In this document: piece after piece, positions 8,726 through 18,608 of the stretch
Position numbering within the stretch: the first letter of the stretch is position 1
Layout of the letters: each line of letters opens with the position of its first letter
Assembly (NCBI RefSeq): GCF_015351475.1
Contig: NZ_JADKPR010000002.1
Location: 186,001 to 250,000, forward strand
Reading direction: 5' to 3'
From: Flavobacterium sp. HJJ
GTDB lineage: Bacteria; Bacteroidota; Bacteroidia; Flavobacteriales; Flavobacteriaceae
Length of the DNA: 64,000 nt
Notes under the pieces: generated by a model
The model's database searches: none
What the model was told of the DNA's origin: nothing
What the model saw: only the letters and a program-made list of their open reading frames with translations
Translations under genes and position numbers: made by a program

Positions 8726-9619
8726 ATGAGTATTCTGATTACTGGTTCTAGTGGTTTTTTAGGAGGTATTCTAAAAAAAAGTTTTAAGGATGAAAAGGTT
8801 TTTGAATTAAACCGAAAAAGTGGGGATTATCATTGTTCTTTAGCTATAGCAATTCCAAATTTTAATGAAAGATTTTATTTGGTTATTCATTCTGCAGGTA
8901 AAGCACACAGTGTCCCAAAAACGGCAGAAGACAAAAAGCAATTTGTGGATGTAAATGTTACAGGCACATTAAATTTATTGCAAGGGTTGGAGAAAACAGG
9001 AATTCCTAAACAATTTGTTTATATAAGTTCAGTTTCAGTTTACGGTCAGGAATTTGGGAATAATATAGATGAAAAATTTCCAGTAGTAGCTAAAGATCCT
9101 TATGGATCAAGTAAAATTGAAGCAGAGACTTTAGTTAAAAATTGGTGTGATAAATATAATATAGTTTGTACAATCTTACGTTTGCCTTTGTTAGTTGGTG
9201 AAAATCCTCCGGGAAATTTAGGCGCAATGTTAAAAGCTATTGATAAAGGTTTTTATTTTAATATAGCTGGTGGAAAAGCGAGAAAGAGTATGGTTTTGGC
9301 AGAAGATGTGGCTGCTTTTATCCCTAAAGTGGCTACTGTAGGGGGAACGTATAATTTAACCGATGGAGTCCATCCTGATTTTAATGAGTTGAGCACTATT
9401 ATTTCAGAACGTAAGAATAAGAAAACACCTTTTAATCTACCTTTGTCTATTGCAAAGTTAGTGGGGTATGTTGGGGATTTGTTGGGAAATAAAGCACCAA
9501 TTAATTCAATGAAACTTAAAAAAATTACTTCCGATTTGACTTTTGATGATTCAAAAGCCAGAGAATTGGGCTGGAATCCGCAGTCAGTATTAGACTATTT
9601 AAAATATAATGATTTGTAA
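8726..9619 (+). CDS. UDP-4-keto-6-deoxy-HexNAc reductase-like SDR (WbpV-like)
   Basis: This 297-residue SDR starts with MSILITGSSGFLGG (Rossmann GxxGxxG) and has the YGSSK motif (YxxxK) near the middle. I chose the ATG at 8726 because it directly precedes the Rossmann motif. The in-frame ATG at 8696 would add 10 residues and overlap the upstream gene by 28 bp. In Bacteroidota and Pseudomonas, proteins of this type (WbpV) reduce the 4-keto sugar made by WbpM to UDP-QuiNAc or UDP-FucNAc for transfer by a WbpL-like enzyme. Both partners are present here (16101 and 14327), which supports the role. Confidence 0.75.
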   Translation: MSILITGSSGFLGGILKKSFKDEKVFELNRKSGDYHCSLAIAIPNFNERFYLVIHSAGKAHSVPKTAEDKKQFVDVNVTGTLNLLQGLEKTGIPKQFVYISSVSVYGQEFGNNIDEKFPVVAKDPYGSSKIEAETLVKNWCDKYNIVCTILRLPLLVGENPPGNLGAMLKAIDKGFYFNIAGGKARKSMVLAEDVAAFIPKVATVGGTYNLTDGVHPDFNELSTIISERKNKKTPFNLPLSIAKLVGYVGDLLGNKAPINSMKLKKITSDLTFDDSKARELGWNPQSVLDYLKYNDL

Positions 9620-9665
9620 TAACTACGAGTCTAGAAAAAAATAATTATTTTATAAAATTACAAAG

Positions 9666-10784
9666 ATGAAAATAGCCCTTATAACAGGAATTACAGGACA
9701 AGACGGGTCGTATTTAGCCGAATTATTATTAGAAAAAGGATATAAGGTGCATGGGGTAAAAAGAAGAGCATCTTCTTTTAATACCCAACGTATTGACCAT
9801 ATTTATCAAGATCAACATGAAGCACATGTGAATTTTAAACTGCATTATGGCGATTTGACTGATTCTACCAATATTATTCGAATAATTCAGGAAGTACAAC
9901 CAGATGAGATTTATAATTTGGGAGCGATGAGCCATGTTAAAGTGTCTTTTGATTCGCCAGAATATGTGGCTAACGTTGATGGTATTGGTACACTACGAAT
10001 TTTGGAAGCAGTTCGTATTTTAGGTTTGGAAAAGAAAACCCGAATTTATCAGGCTTCTACTTCTGAATTGTATGGAGGTTTGGCCGAAAATAAAAATGCA
10101 AAAGGATTGTATGATGAACACTCGCCTTTTTATCCGCGTTCACCTTATGGAGCAGCAAAAATTTATGGTTTTTGGATTACCAAAAATTATCGTGAAGCTT
10201 ATAATATGTTTGCCTGCAATGGAATTTTATTTAATCATGAATCACCTCGTCGAGGAGAAACTTTTGTAACACGTAAAATAACTATGGCTACCGCCGCTAT
10301 TGCTTTAGGGGAGCAAGATTGTTTGTATTTAGGAAATCTAGATGCACAACGTGACTGGGGGCATGCCAAAGATTATGTAGAGGCTATGTGGCGTATATTG
10401 CAGCAAGATGTTGCGGAGGATTATGTAATCGCCATGGGAGAAACCACTTATGTACGGGATTTTGTAAGAATGGCATTTGAAGAAGTAGGAATAGATATCG
10501 AATTTAGAGATGAAGGAGTAAATGAAAAAGGATATGTTATTTCTTGTAGTAATCCAAGTTATCAAATTGAAATTGGCAAGCAAGTTATTGCTGTTGACCC
10601 TCAATATTTCCGTCCTACAGAAGTAGACTTATTAATTGGAGATCCTACGAAATCTAAAACAAAACTAGGCTGGGTGCCGAAGTATGATTTGGCTGGATTG
10701 GTAAATGAAATGATGGCATCTGATCTTGAGTATGTTCAAAGAGAAAAGATGTTAAAAGAAGTGAGATCGTCCATTAGATATTAA
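9666..10784 (+). CDS. gmd: GDP-mannose 4,6-dehydratase
   Basis: This 372-residue enzyme is full length for the family and highly conserved. It has the N-terminal [15 protein letters not shown]ossmann motif, [14 protein letters not shown], and the YGAAK catalytic Tyr/Lys motif. It makes GDP-4-keto-6-deoxymannose from GDP-mannose using bound NADP. The GDP-fucose synthase gene follows 48 bp later. No manB or manC gene for GDP-mannose supply is in the window. Its base composition is clearly less AT-rich than that of the wzx/wzy segment. Confidence 0.97.
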   Translation: MKIALITGITGQDGSYLAELLLEKGYKVHGVKRRASSFNTQRIDHIYQDQHEAHVNFKLHYGDLTDSTNIIRIIQEVQPDEIYNLGAMSHVKVSFDSPEYVANVDGIGTLRILEAVRILGLEKKTRIYQASTSELYGGLAENKNAKGLYDEHSPFYPRSPYGAAKIYGFWITKNYREAYNMFACNGILFNHESPRRGETFVTRKITMATAAIALGEQDCLYLGNLDAQRDWGHAKDYVEAMWRILQQDVAEDYVIAMGETTYVRDFVRMAFEEVGIDIEFRDEGVNEKGYVISCSNPSYQIEIGKQVIAVDPQYFRPTEVDLLIGDPTKSKTKLGWVPKYDLAGLVNEMMASDLEYVQREKMLKEVRSSIRY

Positions 10785-10832
10785 TTTAGATCAATCAGAA
10801 TAGTTTGTATTCTTGATTTAGAAAGAATCATT

Positions 10833-11765
10833 ATGAATTTACAAGATAAAATATACATTGCAGGTCATAGAGGAATGGTGGGTTCGGCTATTTTACGCCA
10901 ATTAAAAGCTAAAGGATTTACAAATTTTGTTTTGCGTACTTCATCTGAGTTGGATCTCAGAAATCAGCAAGCTGTTGCAGATTTTTTTGCGAAAGAAAAG
11001 CCGGATTATGTTTTTTTGGCAGCGGCTAAAGTCGGAGGTATTGTAGCGAATAACACTTTTAGGGGAGATTTTATATATGAGAATTTAATGATTCAGAATA
11101 ATGTAATTCATCAGGCCTATATAAATAAGGTGAAAAAATTAATGTTCTTGGGGTCTTCTTGTATTTATCCTAAAATGGCACCGCAGCCTTTGAAAGAAGA
11201 TTATTTACTGACAGGTCTTTTGGAACCAACTAATGAACCTTATGCAATAGCTAAAATTGCAGGTATCAAGATGTGTGATGGCTATAGAAATCAATATGGA
11301 TGTAATTTTATTTCGGTGATGCCAACTAATTTATATGGCCCAAATGATAATTACGATTTGAATAATTCCCATGTACTTCCTGCTATGCTACGTAAGTTTA
11401 TTACCGCCAAGCGAAATGGTTACGCTTCAGTTGTAATTTGGGGTACGGGAAGTCCTAAAAGAGAGTTTTTGCATGCAGATGATTTAGCGGAAGCCTGTTT
11501 GTTTTTAATGGGAAGTTATAATGAAGAAGGGCTAGTAAATATTGGTGTTGGAGAAGATATTTCCATTTTGGATTTAGCTCATTTGATAAAAAAAACAGTT
11601 GGATTTAAAGGCCAGATTTTAATGGATACAACTAAGCCGGATGGGACACCCAGAAAATTGATGGATGTTTCTAAATTGAATGATTTGGGATGGAAGGCTT
11701 CAATAACTTTGGAGGAAGGAATCCAGAAAGTGTATGAAGAAATAAAAAATTATGAATGGAATTAG
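10833..11765 (+). CDS. fcl: GDP-L-fucose synthase
   Basis: This 310-residue SDR starts [14 protein letters not shown], the diagnostic Rossmann motif of GDP-fucose synthase (WcaG/Fcl). It keeps GSSCIYPK with the catalytic Ser, EPYAIAK with the Tyr/Lys pair, and the [10 protein letters not shown] block. It epimerises C3 and C5 and then reduces C4 of GDP-4-keto-6-deoxymannose, giving GDP-L-fucose in the cytoplasm. It lies directly downstream of gmd, its pathway partner. A GDP-fucosyltransferase is therefore expected among the locus's glycosyltransferases. Confidence 0.96.
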   Translation: MNLQDKIYIAGHRGMVGSAILRQLKAKGFTNFVLRTSSELDLRNQQAVADFFAKEKPDYVFLAAAKVGGIVANNTFRGDFIYENLMIQNNVIHQAYINKVKKLMFLGSSCIYPKMAPQPLKEDYLLTGLLEPTNEPYAIAKIAGIKMCDGYRNQYGCNFISVMPTNLYGPNDNYDLNNSHVLPAMLRKFITAKRNGYASVVIWGTGSPKREFLHADDLAEACLFLMGSYNEEGLVNIGVGEDISILDLAHLIKKTVGFKGQILMDTTKPDGTPRKLMDVSKLNDLGWKASITLEEGIQKVYEEIKNYEWN

Positions 11766-11858
11766 ACTTTAGTCTACTTTTATTAAGCTATTTTGTATCA
11801 ATGATAAAGAAGAATTATTATAGTTTAAAATATTAAATTAATAAATTGTAAAATAATT

Positions 11859-12407
11859 ATGAATATAGAAAAGACTGCCATTCAAGATTTAGTAATCATT
11901 AACCCAACTGTTTTTCCAGATGATAGAGGGTATTTTTTTGAAGCCTACAATAAGGCAAAGTTCAACGAAAACGGAATAACCTACAATTTTATCCAAGACA
12001 ATCAGTCTTTTTCTAAACGAGGAGTAATCAGAGGATTGCATTTGCAGATTAAGCCTTTTGCACAGGCAAAATTGGTTAGAGTTCTTGAAGGAGAAATACT
12101 TGATGTTGCAGTAGATCTGCGTAAAAATTCGCCTACTTACGGACAGCACGTGAGTGTTGTTTTAAGTGCAGCTAATAAAAAACAATTGATGGTTCCTCAC
12201 GGTTTTGCACATGGATTTTCGGTTTTGAGTGAAACGGCGTCTGTGCTTTATAAAGTAGACCAGGTTTATAACAGAGATAGTGAAAGAGGGATTCGTTATG
12301 ATGATCCTACTTTGGCAATTGATTGGCAATTAAATAGAGAAGAAATTATTGTTTCGGAAAAAGATGTTATTTTACCGAGTTTTGATGCAGTTGATTGGGA
12401 ATTTTAG
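11859..12407 (+). CDS. rfbC: dTDP-4-dehydrorhamnose 3,5-epimerase
   Basis: This 182-residue cupin has the standard RmlC length and motifs: DDRGYFFEAYN near the N-terminus, SKRGVIRGLHLQ with the catalytic His, and VPHGFAHGFSVLS. It inverts C3 and C5 of dTDP-4-keto-6-deoxyglucose. It is followed by rfbD and rfbA in the order C-D-A. The usual rfbB partner is missing from this cluster and from the rest of the window. The 93-bp gap upstream shows no obvious promoter. Confidence 0.95.
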   Translation: MNIEKTAIQDLVIINPTVFPDDRGYFFEAYNKAKFNENGITYNFIQDNQSFSKRGVIRGLHLQIKPFAQAKLVRVLEGEILDVAVDLRKNSPTYGQHVSVVLSAANKKQLMVPHGFAHGFSVLSETASVLYKVDQVYNRDSERGIRYDDPTLAIDWQLNREEIIVSEKDVILPSFDAVDWEF

Positions 12408-12488
12408 TTTTGAAATTCGTTTTTTTTTAATTTAGAAAAAGTAAAGAAGTTTAGCCTAAAAAACTGGCTGAGTATTGAAAAAATAAAT

Positions 12489-13349
12489 GTGGGAAAAATA
12501 TTAGTTACAGGTGCCAATGGACAGCTTGGTTCAGAGTTAAGAAAATTATCTAATCAGCTGAATAAATATGAATGGATTTTTACCGATTACCAAGAATTGG
12601 ATTTGTGTGATTTGAAAAATTTAGAAATTTCAATTGCGAAAATCAATCCTCAAATCATTATCAACTGTGCAGCACACACAGCGGTTGATAAAGCTGAATC
12701 AGAGGTTGAATTGTCTGATGTGTTAAATCATCAGTCAGTTGCTGTTATGGCAAAATGGAGCCATTCTAATGACTGCAAACTAATACATATTTCTACGGAT
12801 TATGTTTTTGACGGTACAGCTTCTACAGCATTAACAGAATCTGCTTTAACGGGACCGATTAATGTTTATGGAGTGACTAAATTGGCAGGAGAAAAAGCCT
12901 GTATGGAAGAAAATCCTTATGCAATAATCATAAGAACTTCATGGGTATACTCCAGTTTTGGAAATAATTTTGTGAAAACAATGTCACGTTTGATGCAGGA
13001 AAGAGATAGTCTTAGTGTGGTTAATGACCAAATTGGAAGTCCTACATATGCTGCCGATTTGGCTCAAGCCATTGTTACGATATTAACTCACGAAACATGG
13101 CAGGCTGGGATTTATCATTTTTCAAATGAAGGAGAAGTGAGCTGGTATGAATTTGCTTTAGCAATTCAGGAAAATGGAGGTTTTGATTGTTTGGTTTCCG
13201 GTATCCCAAGCAGTGCATATCCTACACCTGCAAGGCGTCCGCAATATTCATTATTAGATAAGACTAAAATAAAAAATACATTTGGAGTTGTTGTTCCTGA
13301 TTATAAAGTGAGTTTAGCCCGATGTATGGAATTATTGAAAGAAGCATAA
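12489..13349 (+). CDS. rfbD: dTDP-4-dehydrorhamnose reductase
   Basis: This 286-residue SDR has the Rossmann motif GANGQLGSEL, the STDYVFDGTA block and the YGVTK catalytic pair, all typical of RmlD. It carries out the last step to dTDP-L-rhamnose. The start is GTG at 12489. An overlapping ATG at 12487 is in another frame, so GTG is the only start that keeps the N-terminal Rossmann strand. It is followed 46 bp later by rfbA. Confidence 0.95.
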   Translation: MGKILVTGANGQLGSELRKLSNQLNKYEWIFTDYQELDLCDLKNLEISIAKINPQIIINCAAHTAVDKAESEVELSDVLNHQSVAVMAKWSHSNDCKLIHISTDYVFDGTASTALTESALTGPINVYGVTKLAGEKACMEENPYAIIIRTSWVYSSFGNNFVKTMSRLMQERDSLSVVNDQIGSPTYAADLAQAIVTILTHETWQAGIYHFSNEGEVSWYEFALAIQENGGFDCLVSGIPSSAYPTPARRPQYSLLDKTKIKNTFGVVVPDYKVSLARCMELLKEA

Positions 13350-13395
13350 TCTTGCTTAACTCCTTAGATATTAACGTTACATAAAAAGCAAAAAA

Positions 13396-14265
13396 ATGAA
13401 AGGAATAATACTTGCTGGAGGATCCGGAACACGTTTGCATCCCTTAACGCTTGCGATGAGCAAGCAGATGATGCCAGTTTATGATAAGCCAATGATTTAT
13501 TATCCATTATCAACTTTAATGATGGCAGGTATTAATGAAATATTAATTATTTCAACTCCGCATGATTTACCTAATTTCAAAAAATTATTGGGAGATGGAT
13601 CTGCAATCGGATGTAAATTCAGTTATGCTGAGCAAGCTATTCCAAATGGTTTAGCACAGGCTTTTGTGATTGGCGAGGAGTTTATAGGTAATGATGATGT
13701 TGCTTTAGTTCTGGGAGACAATATTTTTTTTGGTGCTAATATGCATGAACTTTTACAATCGAATACAAAACCTGATGGAGGAGTTGTTTTTGCTTACCAT
13801 GTTTCAGATCCTGAAAGATATGGTGTAGTGGAATTTGATAAAAACTTAAAAGCGCTTTCTATAGAGGAAAAACCTTTGGAACCAAAATCTAATTATGCGG
13901 TTCCTGGGCTTTATTTTTATGATAATTCTGTGGTAGAAATTGCAAAAAACATTAAGCCAAGTGCCAGAGGTGAATATGAGATTACCGATGTAAATAAAGT
14001 ATATTTAGAGAATGGTAAATTAAAAGTTGGAATTTTAAGTAGAGGCACTGCTTGGCTGGATACCGGAACTTTTAATAGTTTAATGCAGGCTGGGCAGTTT
14101 GTTCAGGTTCTAGAAGAACGTCAAGGATTAAAAGTAGGCTGTATTGAGGAAATTGCATGGAGACAGGGATTTATAACTGAGCAGCAATTGAGAGATTTGG
14201 CAGAGCCTTTAAAAAAATCAGGTTATGGTGAATATTTGTTAGGCCTTTTAAAACACAAATTATAA
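13396..14265 (+). CDS. rfbA: Glucose-1-phosphate thymidylyltransferase
   Basis: This 289-residue protein opens with [17 protein letters not shown], the nucleotide-binding signature of RmlA, and keeps [10 protein letters not shown] with the metal-binding Asp and [14 protein letters not shown]. It makes dTDP-glucose from dTTP and glucose-1-phosphate. Its product feeds dTDP-rhamnose synthesis and probably the dTDP-amino-sugar made by the WecE-like enzyme at 25826. The dehydratase needed between them (RmlB) must be encoded elsewhere. Confidence 0.97.
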   Translation: MKGIILAGGSGTRLHPLTLAMSKQMMPVYDKPMIYYPLSTLMMAGINEILIISTPHDLPNFKKLLGDGSAIGCKFSYAEQAIPNGLAQAFVIGEEFIGNDDVALVLGDNIFFGANMHELLQSNTKPDGGVVFAYHVSDPERYGVVEFDKNLKALSIEEKPLEPKSNYAVPGLYFYDNSVVEIAKNIKPSARGEYEITDVNKVYLENGKLKVGILSRGTAWLDTGTFNSLMQAGQFVQVLEERQGLKVGCIEEIAWRQGFITEQQLRDLAEPLKKSGYGEYLLGLLKHKL

Positions 14266-14326
14266 TTAATAGATTATTGGACTTTTAAGAATTGTAAAAA
14301 TAAGCCAACTAACAGATACTATATTC

Positions 14327-15280
14327 ATGATTTATATTGCACTATTATTTTTGTTTATTGGAATTGAATTGATTTATTTTAAAGCCGCTGATTATTTCAA
14401 TATAATAGATAAACCTAATAGCCGTTCTTCGCACACTTCAATTACTTTGAGAGGAGGAGGGATTATTTTTCCTATAGCTGTTTTGACTGCTTATTTACTA
14501 GAATATGTTTCTCTGTCTATAACATTAGCTGTAGTTTTGGTTGCCATTGTTAGTTTTATTGACGACATAAAACCTTTATCTCAATTACCTCGATTCGTAT
14601 CTCATGCAGTGGCAATGAGTTTGGTTTTTTATGATTTAGGATTATTTACTCAGCCGATTTGGATTTTACCTATAATTTTTATTTTGTTAATAGGCTGGGT
14701 AAATGCTTTTAACTTTATGGATGGTATTAATGGAATTACTGTTTTATATGCACTTGTTGCTATTCTAAGTTTTTCTTTTTTAGAAGTTAATAAGGGTAGT
14801 TTACCATTATTGATAACTATGGCATTGTCCTGTTTTGTATTTGGGTTTTTTAATGTTAGAAAAAAAGCCAGGACATTTGCCGGTGATGTAGGAAGTATTA
14901 GCATGGCTCTTTTTTTGGGTTATTTTATGCTGAAAACAGTTTTAGACTCTGGTCAAATTGGGTATGTTTTGTTTTTATCTGTATATGGTATTGATGCAAT
15001 GATTACCATTTTTATACGCTTAAAAAAGAAAGAAAATATTTTTCAGCCTCACAGATCCCATCTGTATCAATATCTGGCTAATGAATTAGAGTATTCTCAT
15101 ATTACGGTATCTATATTGTATTCAGGAATACAGTTGTTAATAAACATATTATTGTTCTATCTTCAGCAAATTGGAGAATTGTCGCTTCCAATTATTATTT
15201 CTTTTTTATTGTTTCAAACTTTGTTTTATCTATGGATTAGAAATAGAGTTATTCGAAAAATTACTTTAGGAATAATTTAA
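14327..15280 (+). CDS. Polytopic phosphosugar transferase (WbpL/WecA family)
   Basis: This 317-residue, multi-spanning (about 10-11 segments) protein belongs to the MraY/WecA family and moves a HexNAc-1-phosphate from UDP to undecaprenyl phosphate. Visible motifs are DKPNSRSSH followed by LRGGG, FIDDIKPLS (catalytic Asp pair), NAFNFMDGINGI, FAGDVGS, and HRSHLYQ, which resembles the HRxHxYQ signature of WbpL. Together with the WbpV-like (8726) and WbpM-like (16101) genes it forms the set that starts O-antigen with QuiNAc or FucNAc in Pseudomonas. A second, unrelated initiating enzyme follows 58 bp downstream, which is unusual. Confidence 0.88.
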   Translation: MIYIALLFLFIGIELIYFKAADYFNIIDKPNSRSSHTSITLRGGGIIFPIAVLTAYLLEYVSLSITLAVVLVAIVSFIDDIKPLSQLPRFVSHAVAMSLVFYDLGLFTQPIWILPIIFILLIGWVNAFNFMDGINGITVLYALVAILSFSFLEVNKGSLPLLITMALSCFVFGFFNVRKKARTFAGDVGSISMALFLGYFMLKTVLDSGQIGYVLFLSVYGIDAMITIFIRLKKKENIFQPHRSHLYQYLANELEYSHITVSILYSGIQLLINILLFYLQQIGELSLPIIISFLLFQTLFYLWIRNRVIRKITLGII

Positions 15281-15338
15281 TGATTACCGTAATTATAAAA
15301 GAGTGTTCATTCACTAAATTAGTTTCTATCTGCAGCCA

Positions 15339-15950
15339 ATGATAAAGCGGTTATTTGATGTTTTATTTGCCGCATTGGCTTTTTTTATTTTTTTTTGGTT
15401 ACTGCTTCTAGCTTGGTTTGCAGCAATTATTGATACTAGAACTAATGGGATTTTCACTCAAGTTCGTATTGGCCAATATGGGAAACGATTCACAATTTAT
15501 AAATTAAGGACTATACAATTAGATCAAAATTTAAAAGGGTTGAAGATATCTAAACTTGGTCAATTCCTTAGGGATTTTAAATTAGATGAACTGCCCCAGC
15601 TTATTAATGTATTGAAAGGCGAAATGAGTATTGTTGGCCCAAGACCAGATGTCGAGGGCTATTATGATTTGCTGGAAGGAGAAAACCGGAAAATTCTCGA
15701 ATTAAAACCAGGATTAACTAGTTTGGCTTCTCTGAAATATTATGATGAACAGACATTGTTAAAAAAACAGGCTGATTCTTTAGCTTATAATGATATTGTT
15801 ATTTTTCCAGATAAAGTAAGAATGAATTTGGACTATTATAAACAACAAAGTCTTTATAACGATTTAAAAATTATTACTGCCACTTTGGTATTTATTTTTA
15901 AAAGAGTATGTTTTTTAATAATCAATTTTGTTTTTCGAAAGGTTAGATAA
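15339..15950 (+). CDS. Monotopic phosphosugar transferase (PglC-like)
   Basis: This 203-residue protein is the minimal catalytic form of the bacterial sugar transferase family (PF02397). It has an N-terminal re-entrant hydrophobic segment (about residues 5-30), IYKLRT, the catalytic Asp-Glu dyad in LDELPQL, and SIVGPRPD. It transfers a sugar-1-phosphate onto undecaprenyl phosphate by a fold and mechanism different from WbpL/WecA. It is not fused to an acetyltransferase or large N-terminal domain. A C-terminal hydrophobic stretch follows the catalytic domain. Which of the two adjacent initiators serves which glycan cannot be told. Confidence 0.9.
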   Translation: MIKRLFDVLFAALAFFIFFWLLLLAWFAAIIDTRTNGIFTQVRIGQYGKRFTIYKLRTIQLDQNLKGLKISKLGQFLRDFKLDELPQLINVLKGEMSIVGPRPDVEGYYDLLEGENRKILELKPGLTSLASLKYYDEQTLLKKQADSLAYNDIVIFPDKVRMNLDYYKQQSLYNDLKIITATLVFIFKRVCFLIINFVFRKVR

Positions 15951-16050
15951 TGAAACGTGGTGTTAGTTGATTTTCAACACGCTGTTATTACTTATCATGT
16001 TAATTGTTTACGAAGAGTTATTTAGTTTCTTATCTAAGAATAATAAATTG

Positions 16051-16058
16051 TATTTTTG
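16051..16058 (+). promoter_or_regulatory. Possible -7 element (TAnnTTTG)
   Basis: TATTTTTG matches the Bacteroidota -7 consensus and lies 43 bp upstream of the WbpM-like gene, in a 150-bp gap. No clear TTG element is found at the expected 17-19 bp upstream, so the site is weakly supported. Confidence 0.3.
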
Positions 16059-16100
16059 TTTTTGTCTATAGTTATTTTATAAAATTAAAAAGCATATCAT

Positions 16101-18050
16101 ATGTCGAAAAATTCCATGGATACTGGATTTTTTTCTAGGGATAATTTGAAATTAAGTATACGTAATTTGAGTTATTTACCTAGGTGGATAATTGTGTTGA
16201 TTGATGTTTCAGTTTTGACAATAACCTTCTTCTTTACTTTGCTTATTTTTAGAGGAACTGGTTTGAAATATATCAATACAGTTCATGATGTGTTTTTTAC
16301 AGCTTGTTTTTTTGCATGTAATATTTTCTTTTTCTGGCTGTTTAGAACTTATTCGGGAATTATTAGACACTCATCTTATAACGATGCAGTGAAGCTGTTG
16401 TTTTCTCAAATGTCAGTTTTGGTTGTGTTCCTGTTTTTTAATTTTACTTATGAATTATTATATGACGAAAAAGTTTTTTTAACAACAGCTCTTTTTATCA
16501 ATGTTCTGCTCTCATTTTGTGGTTTGTTTTTATATCGTGTAGTGGTTAAACAAACATTTGAATTGTATTTATCTGATAAAAATGCAACTAAGTTAATAAG
16601 AACAGTTATTTATGGAACAGATGCTAATGCAATATCTGTAGCTAATGCTTTGAAGTTTGAAACCCCAAGCCGTTTCAAAATAGTTGGTTTTGTTGACAGA
16701 AACAATCAAAATGCTTCCAAAAGGATGATGGATCTGCCAATATTGATTCAAAGAAAAAAATTGCCCTCTTTAATGCGGTCAGTTGGTGCTGAAGCTGTTA
16801 TTATGGCTGATAAAGGTATCAGTAAAGATGAACAGTTGATTATTGTGGATCAATGTTTAGAATTTAATTACAGAGTTTATACTGTCCCTTTGATTTCGGA
16901 TTGGGAAAATCAAAAAGAAATTTCTCAAAAAGTAAAAAATATTCAGATTGAAGACTTATTAGAGAGAAAAGCGATTGTCTTAGATAAAAAATCTATTTCA
17001 AGACAGTTAAAGGATAAGACAGTTTTAATTACTGGAGCAGCTGGCTCTATTGGAAGTGAAATTGTTAGACAAGTATTATTGTTTAATCCTCATAGAGTGG
17101 TTGTTTTAGATCAAGCCGAAACGCCTTTGCATCATTTGAGTCTTGAACTGGAACAAACAAATTCGAAATCAAAAGTTGAATATATTATTGCTGATGTTCG
17201 GGATAAAGAAGCTATTGATAAGGTTTTTAAAAGATATAAGCCTCAAGTAGTGTATCATGCTGCGGCTTATAAACATGTGCCTTTAATGGAGGAGAATCCA
17301 TCGCAAGCAATTTTAACTAACATATTAGGAACTAGGAATTTGGCTGATTTGTCTTGTGCATATCATGTTAAAAAATTTGTAATGGTATCAACTGACAAAG
17401 CTGTAAATCCAAGCAATGTTATGGGAGCCAGTAAAAGGATTGCAGAAAAATATGTACAGTCATTACAAATAAAGCATCAGAAAGAGAATAAGGAAAATGC
17501 TACTAAATTTATAACTACCCGCTTCGGAAATGTTTTGGGGTCAAATGGATCAGTAGTACCATTATTTACAAAACAAATTGCCAGCGGTGGTCCTGTTACA
17601 ATTACTCATCCGGATATTATTCGATATTTTATGACTATTCCCGAAGCCTGTCAGTTAGTTCTTGAAGCTGGAGCAATGGGGAATGGTGGTGAAATTTATA
17701 TTTTTGATATGGGTAAGCCTGTACGTATTTTAGATTTGGCCAAAAAAATGATTAAATTGGCAGGTTTTATCCCCGATCGAGAAATAAAAATTGAAGTAGT
17801 TGGTTTACGGCCAGGTGAAAAGTTATATGAAGAACTGCTTAACGATACAGCTAAAACGATTCCCACATATCATGAAAAAATAATGATTGCCCAAGAAATT
17901 CAAGATGAATTTGAAAATCTTCATGCTGACATTAATGAACTTATCGGGATTGCAAATTTCTTTGACAATGATGATATAGTTACAAAAATGAAAGTTATCG
18001 TTCCTGAGTTTAAGAGTATGAATTCAACTTTTGAGGTTTTGGATAAATAA
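16101..18050 (+). CDS. UDP-GlcNAc 4,6-dehydratase, large membrane form (WbpM/CapD-like)
   Basis: This 649-residue protein has four hydrophobic segments in the first 160 residues, a CoA-binding-like domain (YGTDANAISVANA region), and a C-terminal SDR domain with GAAGSIGSE (from residue 312). The sequence STDKAVNPSNVMGASKR places Met441 and Lys445 where SDRs usually have Tyr and Lys. This Ser-Met-Lys arrangement is typical of large WbpM-type enzymes. It makes UDP-4-keto-6-deoxy-HexNAc, the likely substrate of the WbpV-like reductase at 8726. It is the last gene before a strong terminator. Confidence 0.9.
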   Translation: MSKNSMDTGFFSRDNLKLSIRNLSYLPRWIIVLIDVSVLTITFFFTLLIFRGTGLKYINTVHDVFFTACFFACNIFFFWLFRTYSGIIRHSSYNDAVKLLFSQMSVLVVFLFFNFTYELLYDEKVFLTTALFINVLLSFCGLFLYRVVVKQTFELYLSDKNATKLIRTVIYGTDANAISVANALKFETPSRFKIVGFVDRNNQNASKRMMDLPILIQRKKLPSLMRSVGAEAVIMADKGISKDEQLIIVDQCLEFNYRVYTVPLISDWENQKEISQKVKNIQIEDLLERKAIVLDKKSISRQLKDKTVLITGAAGSIGSEIVRQVLLFNPHRVVVLDQAETPLHHLSLELEQTNSKSKVEYIIADVRDKEAIDKVFKRYKPQVVYHAAAYKHVPLMEENPSQAILTNILGTRNLADLSCAYHVKKFVMVSTDKAVNPSNVMGASKRIAEKYVQSLQIKHQKENKENATKFITTRFGNVLGSNGSVVPLFTKQIASGGPVTITHPDIIRYFMTIPEACQLVLEAGAMGNGGEIYIFDMGKPVRILDLAKKMIKLAGFIPDREIKIEVVGLRPGEKLYEELLNDTAKTIPTYHEKIMIAQEIQDEFENLHADINELIGIANFFDNDDIVTKMKVIVPEFKSMNSTFEVLDK

Positions 18051-18072
18051 GACTTAAAAAGAATATTAAAAG

Positions 18073-18108
18073 AAAAGGTTTACAGGGGTGTTCTTGTAAA
18101 CCTTTTTT
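18073..18108 (+). terminator. Intrinsic terminator after the WbpM-like gene
   Basis: A perfect 12-bp stem (AAAAGGTTTACA at 18073-18084 against the complementary arm from 18095) with a 10-base loop runs straight into six or more T residues. It begins 23 bp after the stop codon at 18050. It is the clearest intrinsic terminator in the window and marks the end of the first transcription block. Confidence 0.9.
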
Positions 18109-18436
18109 ATTTAGAGAAAACATGATTTTTTATTTTGTCATTTCTAGGTTGGTTATTGTTAATGTCTAAGTTTTACTTTTTTTACTCACTTCTCTTTTAT
18201 TGATGTTTGCTGAATGTTCAATTTGATCAAAAAACAACAAAAAACATCTCTAATTTATTGCTTTTTGTATCTGTAGAAATTTATAAATTGCATTATCATA
18301 ATTATTTTAACTGCTATTTTACTGGATTTGACAACGTATAAGATATTTATCTGTACTTAGTTTATTGTCTCCTTTTCGTACACAAAAAACCTGTAAATAG
18401 GGTTTTTTTATAAGTAGACTCATAAGTTAATTTAAG

Positions 18437-18444
18437 TATATTTG
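18437..18444 (+). promoter_or_regulatory. Candidate -7 promoter element for the wzm-wzt block
   Basis: TATATTTG is an exact TAnnTTTG match, followed by GCCGAT. It lies downstream of two hairpins and about 260 bp upstream of the ABC permease start. No good TTG is seen 17-19 bp upstream, so the -33 half is weak. If it is used, the mRNA would have a 5' leader of about 250 nt. Confidence 0.45.
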
Positions 18445-18510
18445 CCGATAAAATTTCATGTGAATTCAACTGACTATGTGAGTATGAATTGCGAAGCGGT
18501 GCCTTCTAAT

Positions 18511-18608
18511 TATGGAACATGTTTGAAAAATGAATTCAAAAAAAATCAGTTGTTTTTTCTGATTTGCAATAAGAAGATCAGAAAACGGATTATAGAATTT
18601 GTTCCATA
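18511..18608 (+). ncRNA. Possible structured 5' leader of the wzm-wzt mRNA
   Basis: TATGGAACA (18511-18519) and TGTTCCATA (18600-18608) form a perfect 9-bp outer stem. Inside, AAATCAG (18543) can pair with CTGATTT (18559-18565), or TTCTGAT (18557-18563) can pair with ATCAGAA (18577-18583). The two inner pairings share bases and exclude each other, as in attenuator-like leaders. No known riboswitch family is recognised, and AT-rich sequence gives some pairings by chance. Confidence 0.3.
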
